Of a DNA stretch of 64,000 bases, positions 20,397 to 31,169 are shown one piece after another. The stretch is from contig OZ010799.1 of the NCBI GenBank assembly GCA_963932465.1, positions 277,671,164 to 277,735,163 of the forward strand, read 5' to 3'. The translations under genes were made by a program, and so were the position numbers. Each line of letters starts with the position of its first letter. The stretch's first letter is position 1. Origin of the DNA: Maratus speciosus. Its lineage: Eukaryota > Arthropoda > Arachnida > Araneae > Salticidae. The notes under the pieces were generated by a model. It ran no database searches. It saw only the letters and a list, made by a program, of their open reading frames with translations, and was not told the origin of the DNA.

Positions 20397-20906
20397 GGAC
20401 GCGTTTCGGTAGAATAGAAATAAATTCACGTTGAAGACTATGCAAAGAACTATTTTGAAGACTCTAGTCATGGTTCAGTGGTAAAATCTTCATTTAGTAA
20501 TACTATCTTAAATTAAATAATTAGCACTTACTCTAATCATTTCAAAACAGAAAAATTTCTTCTACTTTTCTTTCACTTGACACTATATTACATTTATTTA
20601 CAGTAAAATACGAAACATGTTCTTAGAATCATTTTTATCAATACACCTACACATACATTGAGAGGAGAGCAACCCCTTTTTAACAACAGACCCATCGCCA
20701 TCCATTTATCGCTCAACTGGTGTGAAAACACAGTTTTCTACAACTGTATATAGTGCCTTTTACATATAATTTCTGAAAGCACATTTTCAGTTGTGTTATG
20801 GATTTTTTTTCTGATTTAAATTGCAGTTTAATATGAGGCATGTATAAAAATCTGTCGATAATATACAGGGCTGTACAAAATTGTTTGAGTGTATTTCTGC
20901 CTATTG

Positions 20907-20973
20907 GTTTAAATTGCTGAAGGTGATTTTTGGACTGTATTATGCATTTTGTAACTAAGCTAAATTTTAACAC
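20907..20973. repeat. Perfect 67-bp inverted repeat, left arm
   Basis: Exact reverse complement of 21943-22009 (core GGTGATTTTTGGACTGTATT). The right neighbour of this arm, at 20974, is the inverted copy of 20341-20396, so two inverted copies abut here. Exact identity suggests a recent local event. Confidence 0.85.
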
Positions 20974-21942
20974 TATGTATTGTTTTTATTTTATGGTGAT
21001 TTTTACAAAATTTTATTATTTTAATAATAATAATAAATCTAATTAATTATTATCAATTAGATAATTATACAACCTAAATATTAATAATTATATCTAATTA
21101 TTAATTATTAGAAATAAAATGGTAACAAAAATCTGTCCCTTTTGCCCTCTCATTATTATTAAAAAAGAATGAAAAATCAAGCATCTAGCACAGGTTATGA
21201 AATACTTTCAAAATATTCTAATGGAACTTCAGCATTTAATCAAGTGAAAGTAGATATTGCTGCTGTGTGTTCATAGTGGCACAACTTAGATTTATTTTGG
21301 TCAATAAAATTATACTTAATCCATTTGTTTACTACTTTTATCATGTAAGAAAGCACATAATGTAATTCCACTAAATTTGCGATAGATGGCTAACATGCCA
21401 CTATCAAATTTGTCGTGGGCTTACGTGAACACTGGCTGATCTTTAGTTGTGTCTTGACCCTGAATGAGAGAGGTAGTAATATTTTCTGAATAGTAGCCCA
21501 TTTTGACTTAGATCACCTTTGATAATATTTTTTTCTTTAATAGCAGTTCACTTCATTCTGAATAACTATTGCAAGCCCAAGTGATGGACTATACATTACT
21601 TGAACAACAACACAACTTAAAGAGAGGATGCAAATTTAATGATACATTTATATTTATGATAAATGTAATTGTAGGTACAGTATTTGTAATTCCTAAATAA
21701 TATATTTTAAAATGTGTAATTAGCTTCATCAACTTATAAGACAAATAATTTAATACATTCAAAAACGAAATTTTTTTAGTTGTGCCCTTATCAACACCAA
21801 GTATGCATCTAAGTAAACAACTTAGAAAATGCATAACTATTTGAAAACAAGATTTCAGCAATTACTGTTTATCAGAAAGGTATTTGAATTCTTTTGTGCA
21901 TCTCTATACATCATCTATAGATCTGTATACACACTACCTAGT

Positions 21943-22009
21943 GTGTTAAAATTTAGCTTAGTTACAAAATGCATAATACAGTCCAAAAATCACCTTCAGC
22001 AATTTAAAC
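21943..22009. repeat. Perfect 67-bp inverted repeat, right arm
   Basis: Exact reverse complement of 20907-20973. The ~75 bp before it (GATGTATAGAGATGCAC side) is a more diverged relative of 20838-20900, but in an order that a simple palindrome would not give. Confidence 0.85.
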
Positions 22010-22029
22010 ATTTAAATTGTTTACATGAA

Positions 22030-23369
22030 CTTTATCTTTTATTGAAAATATTGCTATTATCTTTTATTGAAAATAAAGCTTTTTATAGAGAATTCCTGGA
22101 ATGATTCAAATTTAGCAGTAGAGTCTTTACATGTTTCAAGAAGTATTGTGTACTGTCATTTGACACTTCTCCTCTCAAACTGACAGGTTAAAAAAAAATA
22201 GGCGACAGTAAAATAAACAAAAATACCTAATTACCAGCTTTTTAGATTACTGAAAACATTGATCTTAAAATGGAAATTAGTTTTATAAAAGTTGTCATCC
22301 AATAAAACATTTAAACAGCCATCCAACTTAATACACAGGCTTTTATTCTAAGCTATGTTTTAATACTTATTACTTTTAAATACCTAAACTAAAAATTAAT
22401 AATATATCTTTTTAGGCATTTTTATGAGGCTTTTTTCTATTATGTATAGCGAACCTTATCTCAACCCCCCCCCCCCCCCCACCTCCATTTTCTTGTCAGA
22501 TCTAAACAATGGGTTCAATTATGCAACAGAGGATTTAAATATATCTTATTTCATATTTTAGTTAAAAATAAACAGGTGCCTCACTTCATATCTTGAGTTT
22601 CCTTTTTATTCTTAAAAGATAATCTCCCCAGTCGAGAAAATTTTCTTTTACAGCTTGACTGAAATCTTAAAGGTTATTTTATGTTATTAATTGTAAATAG
22701 TCTGCATTTTCTCAAATATTTTATTCTAAATATTGAATATTTTTAATCTATTTTATCACTAATTGTTACTATTGCTAAATTCACATGTTTTAAGTTTTCT
22801 CTTTAGAGCTTCAAATTAAAAAAAATAAATAAATAAATAAATAAAAAAATCCCAATGTAGGTATGTACGAAACAGAAAGACTTTTACTAAACCAAATAGC
22901 CATAGAGTAAAGAAAAATCATTAAGAGAATTACTTATGATTATGTCATCATTGAGACATGATGTAATCCTTAGTAAATCTTAACTAATCAAGCAATCTAA
23001 GTAGTAAAAGTTCATTTTTAGCTTGAATCTGCCATTTTGGCTATTTTTTAAAGTAAAAAGCTTTTAAAAAAAAAAAAAAAAGAAAGAAAACTCCTCCCCC
23101 CAGCAAATTTTAGAAAAATTAGTTAATCTGTCATGTACATTTATAGCTTATAAGAAAAGTTGGATTGATTAAAAATGTTTGTCCCTTTACAAATTTATTA
23201 ATTCATCATTTATCTAAAGCTTTGCTTTTAGCTTCTGCATAACTTGGATTTTGCATTTTTCAATAATGTGTAAAATAACTGAAAACATTAGGGAAAAAGA
23301 AAAAAAAAACAGATGAAAAAAAACAGCATGGTTTAAGAGAAAAAAAAACATTGGTTTAAAACAACCCTG
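22030..23369. mobile_element. Truncated hAT-like copy, inverted relative of 3530-5640
   Basis: Reads as the reverse complement of the left part of the hAT-like element at 3530-7750: matching blocks include TTGACACTTCTCCTCT, TTTTTAGGCATTTTTATGAG, AATCTCCCCAGTCGAGAAAA, and TGATTATGTCATCATTGAGA. It ends with AACAACCCTG at 23369, the same terminus. The other half, including the gene relic, is absent. A 15-C tract (22466-22480) is unique to this copy. Confidence 0.75.
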
Positions 23370-23459
23370 TGTTAAACAATTTTCATTTTTTAACAGTGTT
23401 AACTGTACCAATATAACTTACCAAAGAAAATACAGGGCATTTCAAAATGAATGGTCTTT

Positions 23460-24490
23460 TGCTTTTTATCTTACACAGGGGTCGATGAAGGGGTTTTTTT
23501 CCTGTGGTCTATTTTGTGAAAAATAAGTTATTTTTGTGAAATGTATTATACTTTTGTGAAAAGTAAAAGTTATTTTTGTGAAGTCTAAAAAAGTCACAGA
23601 CAGAGGCAAAAGTTCTTTATCTACAAAATGATATAATCAATAAGTTTGAAAAATTCATTTACAACTTCTTTTTTGACTAAAAATATAAAAAATATCAAAC
23701 ATCATGAAATTTTGAAAATAAATATAGGATATATATTATGACACACAATGATATCACAATATACAGCCATTGATATATCACCCAACCTTAAAAGAAAGCA
23801 CAGGAAAGCAAGAAAAAAGCAGAAGCCTCCTTCCAAAATGCATAAAAATTAATTACAAGTAAGAAATTACACTTTTAAAAAATTTTATTAAACTTTTTTA
23901 CTATTTTGAATTTTTAAAAAAGCGGTTTTGTTTTTCCACTAAGCAAAGTACAATCAAAGCTGTATACATGTAATACACATTACAATTTGATACCAACATT
24001 CATTCATGTATTGAATAAAAGAATATTATAAAGCATAATATCTAGTAGATTTATATTTTTCATTTTTAATGTAGCTTACAAATAATTCCAGAAATATTCA
24101 TTGAAGTAAACTAATAATCTATTTGCAATGGATTAAAAAATAAATACTAAATCTTATAAAACAAACAATTTAGCACAAAAAGGAAATATATATATGTATA
24201 CATATATAGATAGATAGATTAAGTATTAAATTAAATGGAATACAAAAGCCTGTGCCTCTCAACATCAACAAATAAAAGTTCTAAAATGGGCATATCTAAA
24301 CTGCAAAGTAGTGTAGTATCATTAAAAGGTTGTAATTTCTTTAGATCTATTTTATTATTATTTGTATCATTATTATTATTATTCAGTAGTCCATCATGAC
24401 TTTCTCACAGGGTCCTGTTTTTATGAAAATTGTGAACAGTTTACTATATTTGTGAAAAATCAAACATGAAATTTGTGAATCTGAAATTAG
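23460..24490. repeat. Region with subterminal TTTGTGAA repeats
   Basis: TTTTTGTGAA / TTTGTGAAAA occurs several times at 23510-23585 and 24420-24480, and a CAAAAGTTCTTTATCTAC block near 23608 is also found inverted near 34410. This suggests a decayed hAT-type element, ends not determined. Confidence 0.4.
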
Positions 24491-25403
24491 TGTTATGCAG
24501 CTGAGTCAGCTTATATTGAAACTGACTGGATCATCAAAACTGACGTGGTTTATCCGTGGTTCGATATAAATAATTTAGGACTTTTTATAATAGGTAATGC
24601 TCTAAATGCTTTTAAATATGCATAGCAGTCTTAATGTTTTAAAGGTATTAAAATAATTTCAAATGTTTTAATTTGATGTTTTTAATATAAGTATTGAAAT
24701 TTATATTAAATGATTACATCAGAAATTTATCCAGAAATTTTCATTATAATAATAAAATGATTTCATTTTACAAGGGCAGATTATAAAGCATAGCTTTACA
24801 TAAAAAATTTGACACTGTTAATTTGACAAGTGACAAACAATTCCCTATAGTGTGATTAGCTGTCAGCATGAGCCCAGAGGACAATTGTATAAATTCCCAC
24901 ATGTTGCGGCAGCTAACTATTGAGCCTAAATCCTCTTTGTTAAAGAGTAGGATATATCAGCACCCTTCACATGACATACATTTTACTCTCTGGGTGCCGA
25001 TTAAGCTGACACACTGAGGCAAAGCCTTAATGTGAAAGGGACAGGAGGGAACAGAAGCAGAGAGTTAAAAATGTAGAATGCCGAAGACTAAAGATTAAGA
25101 TAAGATTATTTTATCAATAGAGAAATGAAAAAAAAAAGTTTTTTTTTTCCAGTATTTTTTTTTTTTTTTTAATTTAATTTTGGAAACGTAGACAAAGTTT
25201 GAGGACACTATAAGCAAAAGTTTGTTATATCTGTAATACAATTTTCTAATTTCCATTAAAAATAGCATCGTAAAGTATATTACACAAAATGAGACTTTCT
25301 GCCAAGTTCGTAATATACCAGTTTCATTACAGCTAGGGTCCACTGTATTCAGATTCCTGCTTAGACAACTGAATTTTAATGAGATCCTGTTTTAATGAAG
25401 AAA

Positions 25404-27780
25404 TCTACCTTACATACATAAAATCCTAATGAATCAAATTGAAACGAATTTATGTAATGATTCTATGAAACGACTGATTAAACAACTGATTACGTTTCAC
25501 GGCGATTTCTCCTAAATTATGGAATACTTTGCGATGAAATTAACACCAAAAATCCATATTGATCCACAGATCTCAAAACTGGTATTAGAATTTTAAAATT
25601 AGAATTAGTTTTCAAAATATTAATTTTTTTCTAATTTTAAATACTTTTTTTCTAATGATGGCAACTCAAATTTTAATTATAACAGATAATTTTTTTCATT
25701 TTTTAGAAAAGGTATTTTAAATTAATTTGGTGACGAGTTTGGCCTCCCTTAAATGTATGCTAAGAAATGCATCATGTTACTTTAATTCAGAATTCAATTT
25801 GTATTTCATTATCATTTTATTTAATACAAAACTTTCGTTTAAAATTGATACCTTTAAAATAAATGGCTTTTACTTCATTCTTTTTTTTAAACGAAACGAA
25901 AAGAAAAATATTAGACACAGATGTCATATATGCAACGGGGTACCTAATTGGCGCCAAAATGGCGTTATTTTGCCTGACATGGTAATCCGGCTATTGTTTC
26001 TTATTTAATAAATGTTTATTTGAATTTATTTTCTTTTTATTTACAAAAACTGTTATAAATTGTTTTGTTCTATAGTTATTAATTATTATTATTATTATTA
26101 TTATTATTTTTTTTTTTTGTCATTTCATTTTAAAAATAACAGAAAATAATTAAAAAATACATATGTAACAGGCATTTGAAAACAAGGTTTTCGCCAAATT
26201 GTCGTAAAAAAAAAATCACGCCAAACCCGGTGCGTATGTGACAATGCAACAAATCATGAGATTTAATTTCCACTTCAAAGCAACGTTTTAATGTTATTAC
26301 TTCTCCCGTCAACCAATTTCGCCAAGTTATACAAATTGACATATTTTTTTTTTTTTTTTTTTTTTAAATAACAAAAGAACAAATAAATTAGTATAACATT
26401 AATAAAAATACAAATAAAACGTCGAAATAAAAATCACTTGATGGCGTGAACATGTGTAACTTCCTTAAAGTCCAGTGAATGTGACATTTACGATCAACCA
26501 TTATTGGCATTTAATCTTATAGTTAGGCGACAGATTTTTGGTCAATGGGATAACCAAGTAGCACCGTTTTAATTTACCACTCGAAAAATAAAGAAATGCT
26601 AACTGGCGAGTTAAAAAAAGCTATTGGCGAGATTTTCACCCGTCTAACATAAAAGTACCAGGAATTCTTTGTGATCATGGCAACTTTTATGTAGTTTTAT
26701 TCGAAAAAATAATTTTGATTCTTTAATCAAAATGGAAACCTTTCTTATAAAAAGCGAAGGAATCAGCCCGTTGTTTATGGCAGTTACATGACTTGGATAT
26801 TATAATATAAACGAAATAATGGGAATAGCATATTATATTCGGGAATATTCGGCGACTTATCACACCTGTGGCTCGCTAACATTAAAGTACCAAAATGACT
26901 GCCTGGAATATAAAAAGCGAAGGGATCCGCCTGGAGCTGTTGATGATAGTCACATGACTTAGGCTATTATTATAGAGATTGTTTTCAATTTTAAAAACAG
27001 CGCAAAGAATATTTCCTAACGATTAAAAATTAATTTTCACAAACTATTAAAAACAGAAAAAAAAACTTTAAAATTACTATTAAATGAGTACGTGTTAAAG
27101 GCAGGAAAATATTGAAAATTATGTCCTGAAAATTGTATTTACACGTGAATATTAAAAGGGAAAGGAAACTTTAAAATAATATATACATTAATATGCGTTT
27201 AACCCTTTCACGGACAAGGCACTTCTATTCGCAAAATCTTGAAATCAGTGAATGACACCAGAATTTACAAACAAATCTCGAAATACAAAAATGCTTTTGT
27301 TCACTTACTTAATAAAAGGGAAATTTTCATCCCAATATTCTGATGCTAATGTGGCATTTAAGAATTAAAATTAAGTGGTCCAAAAATGAACCACCGCCCT
27401 TGAAGGGGTTAAAGCAGCAAATTTTAGTAATTGTATTATGTCAATCGTTTTATAACGCTGTTAAACAATACCGAGAAACAAAGACTCTGTTTACTTAATT
27501 CATTTTATTTTAGCTTCTTTTCAAATGTTTAACTGATCTTCTTTAACCGAACACAAAAACAACCAATGGATGTTTTAACAGCAACTGATTCTACCTTAAA
27601 TTTTTGCAATCAAAGGGAATTGAATGGAAACCCATTTACAGGGAGATCGCTACAGGTTTTTTCAGTATAATTCAATCTTCTCTAATATTTTTAAAACCGA
27701 TCAGATTAGCGTGTTTTTAGATTCTACAGTGTCTGAACGGGGGTTGGCGAGCATAGCTTGCAGGGGGCAGAGCCCCCTAG
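25404..27780 (+). mobile_element. Helitron B (complete, non-autonomous)
   Basis: Starts TCTACCTTACATACATAAAA after an A and ends with the hairpin GGGGGCAGAGCCCCC running into CTAG, followed by T. These are the same termini as Helitron A on the minus strand at 309-8250. At 2,377 bp and without the nested insertions it is the reference for reading A. It holds the empty target of tRNA fold-back element 1 near 26900. No Rep/helicase is encoded. It sits in the EXOSC3-like intron, on the opposite strand to the gene. Confidence 0.8.
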
Positions 27781-28281
27781 TATACATATAAAAACATTAA
27801 ATGTAGATATAAATTTATACGTAAAAGTATATTTACTTTAGGCATATAGACAGATAATAGGTTCTTTTGTGAATACAGCTATTTGGGGCAGGTCTTACTT
27901 TATTTTAAGATGAATAAATTTGTGAAGAGTCCTTTTTTGATATGAAAAAGTTTTCTGAAAGATCTGTTTTTAAGACAAAAAATTAAGTGAAGGGCCTGGT
28001 TTTAAGAGGAAAAAATTTGCAAAGTGTCCGTAACTTCAAAACATTATTTAATTTTTATGATTTTATGTAATTTTTACCTCATGACATTTATATGCTTTGT
28101 TTTTAATTAATTTAAAAGTGATAAAAGCAAGTTACACTATGTATGATAAAATCAAAATTATGAGAATATTTTAAACTATTTTATAGTGCAGATTTCAGTT
28201 ACATTTAACAGTTATTAAAAAGCAATGCAATTGTTAAAAAAAAAAAGAATAGGTAAAAATAAAGAAAACCATATAACTCAC
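27781..28281. other. Intron remainder, no gene seen
   Basis: AT-rich, with a few diverged AAATTTGTGAAGAG / TTAAGTGAAGGG motifs near 27900-28030, probably remains of the TTTGTGAA-type repeat. Confidence 0.4.
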
Positions 28282-28433
28282 CTTCGGCAATAATCTAATG
28301 AAACAGGAAATACAAATCCTCCTTCAGGCAAAACACCAAATCCAACACTTTTGCCATAACTATTAACACAGACAAGTTCTGGCTCTGTATCTTTACAGGC
28401 CACAATGATCTTTCCATAAATGATATCACCAAT
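28282..28433 (-). CDS. EXOSC3: EXOSC3/Rrp40-like, internal exon
   Basis: Minus-strand exon of 152 bp between a strong acceptor (pyrimidine tract then TTTCAG) and donor GTGAGT. Translation gives IGDIIYGKIIVACKDTEPEL, VCVNSYGKSVGFGVLPEGG and FVFPVSLDYCR, matching the second half of the S1-like domain and the linker to the KH domain in EXOSC3 (the human counterpart block runs from VGDLIYG to the start of LIRKLLAPD). Phase fits the last exon at 20070-20280. Together the two exons cover roughly the C-terminal 120 residues of a protein that is 275 residues in human, so the upstream half is missing from what I can see. Confidence 0.88.
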
Positions 28434-28724
28434 CTGAAATAAAAAAAGGAATTTTAGAAAATAAAAATGATACTATTTAAAATTTTAATTTCATTCATGT
28501 TATTTGCAATATATTTGTACTGTAACTCCAGGATATGTAAATTAGAACGAAAATTCGATAAGAAATATTCAAATCTATTCGAAATAAATTCAATTCACAT
28601 TCCCCGAAATTACACTACGGCCGTCATGTATAGTGGAGAAAACAAGTACGCGTTGTAATTAAATTAAACTAAATCTTAAAAAGAAACTCTTTAAACATAA
28701 ATAAGGAAAATTCTATTTACTCAC
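28434..28724 (-). other. 291-bp interval, probable short intron
   Basis: On the minus strand it begins GTGAGT and ends CCTTTTTTTATTTCAG. The plus-strand open frame starting at 28467 lies wholly inside it and is treated as chance. Confidence 0.5.
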
Positions 28725-28802
28725 CCCATATGGCTGATAATGATACAGAAAATAAAGATAAGCAAAATAATTAGAACCAAAATTCGCATCAAACGTATTC
28801 AT
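28725..28802 (-). CDS. Candidate first coding exon of the EXOSC3-like gene
   Basis: ATG at 28802-28800 (minus) opens a 26-codon frame starting MNTFDANFGSNYFAYLYF and ending QPYG at a GTGAGT donor. It joins the exon at 28282-28433 in phase 0. No AG acceptor occurs in the 60 bases upstream, which favours a first exon. If used, the protein would be only 146 residues, lacking the N-terminal and most of the S1 domain. The FGSNYFAYLYF block weakly resembles the family's GSEPASLSYLSF region. It could be a degenerate remnant or chance. Confidence 0.35.
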
Positions 28803-29400
28803 TTAACATTGTTATTATATTAAAACCGGATCCGGGAACAGGTAAATATATTATTTGTTAAAATCATAAATTATTATATCATAGTGAAGTGTAGATATAT
28901 TGATTACTGATTTAAATTTTATTTTTAGCAAATCTATTTTAAATGCTTTGGTTAATGTTCCTTTTAAATAAAATAGTCATTTCTTAACAAAGTATCTAAA
29001 GTAAAGGCAGGAGTAGTATGTACTGTTATCGTAATGGCAAGCGTCAGATGAAAGTTCGTAATTTGCGAATATATGCAGTTGAATATTTGAAGCACATAAT
29101 ATTTACGAAGGATTATTACGAAACTTGAAACATAGGGTAAATATATTAAAGATCGTGTGATCTGAAATTCATAGCAGCATTATCTGATTTGAGATTTCTT
29201 TATTCCAGAGAACTAATCAATCGCCAACGAACATCTGAAGGTGATCATCTCTAAAGAGCGAAGTAATGTGGTGATTATAAGTTATTTAAACTTCTTGCGG
29301 GTCTTTCGCTGTATGAAATAATCTCCGAGATTTCGGAATGAAAAGCCATTCTGGAATACTTTTTCACTAATCCTTATAACTGAAATTCCTTCAAATATCA
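28803..29400. other. AT-rich stretch, possible upstream region of the EXOSC3-like gene
   Basis: Contains the palindrome CCGGATCCGG near 28827 and otherwise nothing recognisable. If the exon at 28725-28802 is the first, this is its promoter side. Confidence 0.3.
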
Positions 29401-29429
29401 CGTTATTAATTGGAAATGGCTATTGCTGA

Positions 29430-30560
29430 CTGGAGATGCCCGCCGGGCCAAAGGCCCAGCGCAAAAAAAATATAGAGTCGCTGATCCAAAAGTCGGTTTT
29501 GTACCTTCCGATAAAATTCTAAAAAAAACTCGGAACAGATGTGTTATTATCCCACCCTCCACCATCTTGGATTTTTTTTGGCGAGAAAACCCCTTTTCCG
29601 CCAAGTAGTAAATGTCGCCAAGCACCCGTTTATACGCATGTTTGGCTCAACGAAAATAAAATGTAAATAATAAACAAAATTCGCTAAACTGGCAAATCAG
29701 TAATTCTTGTATGAGCGCTTCGCGCACATTTAACGGAAAAAAAACATCGCCGAATTCATCATTTCTCGCAATATAGCATTCTCAAAATTCAGCAGTTCTC
29801 GTCTTGTAGCAATCTCAAAATGTAAAAAACTCTTAAAACAGCAAAATATACCTAAAAAACGAGACTCGCTAAAGTGGCAATCAGCAATAGTTGTATGAGC
29901 GCTTCGCGCTCATTTTCCGAAAAAAAAAAAACATCGCCGAATTCAGCATTTTTCTCGATATAGCATTCTCAAAATTCAGTAGCTCTCGTTTTGTAGCAAT
30001 CTCAAAATGTAAAAAACTCTTAAAGCAACAAAATATACATAAAATTATCAACATACCTTAACAGACATCTGCTTTCTTGAAACCTACAGCACAAAATATA
30101 ACACCGCCATCATTTTCCAAAATAGGCTTAATACGCATTGACACGCTATAAACAAACCCCCTTTCATGTCAAAATTTCCTCATATTTCTTAATTACTTCA
30201 GCAAGAGCGTTTAAACGGACTACAGAAACTATAGTCAATGAAATACATCCAATAAATTTAACATAAAAATAAAAAGACAGCCATAGAACACCATATCAAA
30301 GAGTATCTGGTACAAGAGTCAACCAACCGTCAGCAACGACACCCGGCAGTGAAATGAATGTTCACGCTCTCGCGTCGTAAAAAAGGGGGTTGCCATAATA
30401 AGTTACTAGACGCCAAACGCCGGGGTTGCCAGAGCGATAAAAATCGCCAAATACTCAACATCGCAGAGGGTGGGATAATAACATATCTTAGCCAAAAACT
30501 CTTTTTTGAAACGCCTGCTGAAATTGGGAGAACGATCTCGGCAAAACTAGCCAATTAGAA
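29430..30560. repeat. Inverted repeats with GTTATTATCCCACCCTC, unit edges unclear
   Basis: GTTATTATCCCACCCTC near 29543 is mirrored by GAGGGTGGGATAATAAC near 30467, each followed by TTGGCGA-type sequence also seen in the Helitrons. The open frames on both strands here are matching halves of this repeat, not genes. Confidence 0.5.
29680..30045. repeat. Two-copy ~185-bp tandem repeat with GAGCGCTTCGCGCTC
   Basis: Blocks TTGTATGAGCGCTTCGCGC, ACATCGCCGAATTCA and CTCGTTTTGTAGCAATCTCA occur near 29706-29820 and again near 29888-30000. GAGCGCTTCGCGCTC is itself a short hairpin. Confidence 0.75.
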
Positions 30561-31169
30561 ACTCCAAAGGCCGGAATATCGATAATGAATCGATGGAAAA
30601 TGTTTTAGCGGCGGAATAATCACCGTGGAATGTCAACACTCTCATGAAGCGGGAGGAAAGGAATGTTTTGCCTCCTGTGAGTTCTTGTGACGTCAAATGG
30701 AATTTCTGGTGTGTACCGAGATAAGAGCATTTTCTGAGCTAAAAAGATTGCTTTATTGAGACACGGAGTGAATAGAAAACCATTAAAATGAGGAGAAGTG
30801 TAGGAATTATAATCTCGTTTCTCTGGCAAACTATTTTAGCAATTATGAAATTACCAGAGGAATGGGAAAAAATAATAGAATACAATAAATTTTAATTTCA
30901 AATTAAAATAATCAAGGATAAATATTTAGAATTTAATATTCAAAACTTTAGTAAAAATCGCTGCCAAATTGAAAGATCGTGAATTGAAGTAGTTTATTAA
31001 AATAAACAAAATATACAAATTTAAATTTATGTAGATTTTAAATGAGGAATGTTATGTAAAGCTTTTACAATATAACAATATTCTTTAAACTAACATTTTT
31101 CTATATACAACAAAAGAAAGAGTACTTGAGAATTTCAATTTATTAAAAAAGTTATTTTCAGTACAAGTA
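30561..31169. other. No gene recognised
   Basis: AT-rich with no clear exon or terminal repeat. Confidence 0.5.

Larger units (their letters stand above)
20281..28281 (-). other. 8.0-kb intron of the EXOSC3-like gene
   Basis: Donor CCGAAG|GTGAGT at the right side and acceptor CCTAG at the left. It holds an AT-rich inverted-repeat cluster (20341-22009), a truncated hAT-like copy (22030-23369), a region with TTTGTGAA repeats (about 23500-24490) and a complete Helitron (25404-27780). Short tandem repeats (ATAA/AATA near 22825, C15 near 22466, GATA near 24209) are also present. No other coding exon was recognised inside it. Confidence 0.7.

Noticed and set aside
20713..22104. Two ORFs sharing a peptide block (KFSLVTKCIIQSKNHLQQFK)
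   Set aside because: The shared block is the perfect 67-bp inverted DNA repeat; no sign of selection on the protein.
28467..28658. Plus-strand frame starting with a hydrophobic stretch, like a small secreted peptide
   Set aside because: Lies in the probable short intron of the EXOSC3-like gene on the opposite strand; AT-rich codons often give hydrophobic starts, and there is no cysteine pattern or splice structure to support it.
30060..30165. Minus-strand frame beginning MRIKPILENDGG near a GTATGT donor-like site
   Set aside because: Stops two codons before the donor and shows no link in frame to the EXOSC3 exons.
29398..30558. Matching ORFs on both strands with GGIIT-like products
   Set aside because: The similarity comes from the inverted DNA repeat GTTATTATCCCACCCTC and is present on both strands; no homologue recognised.
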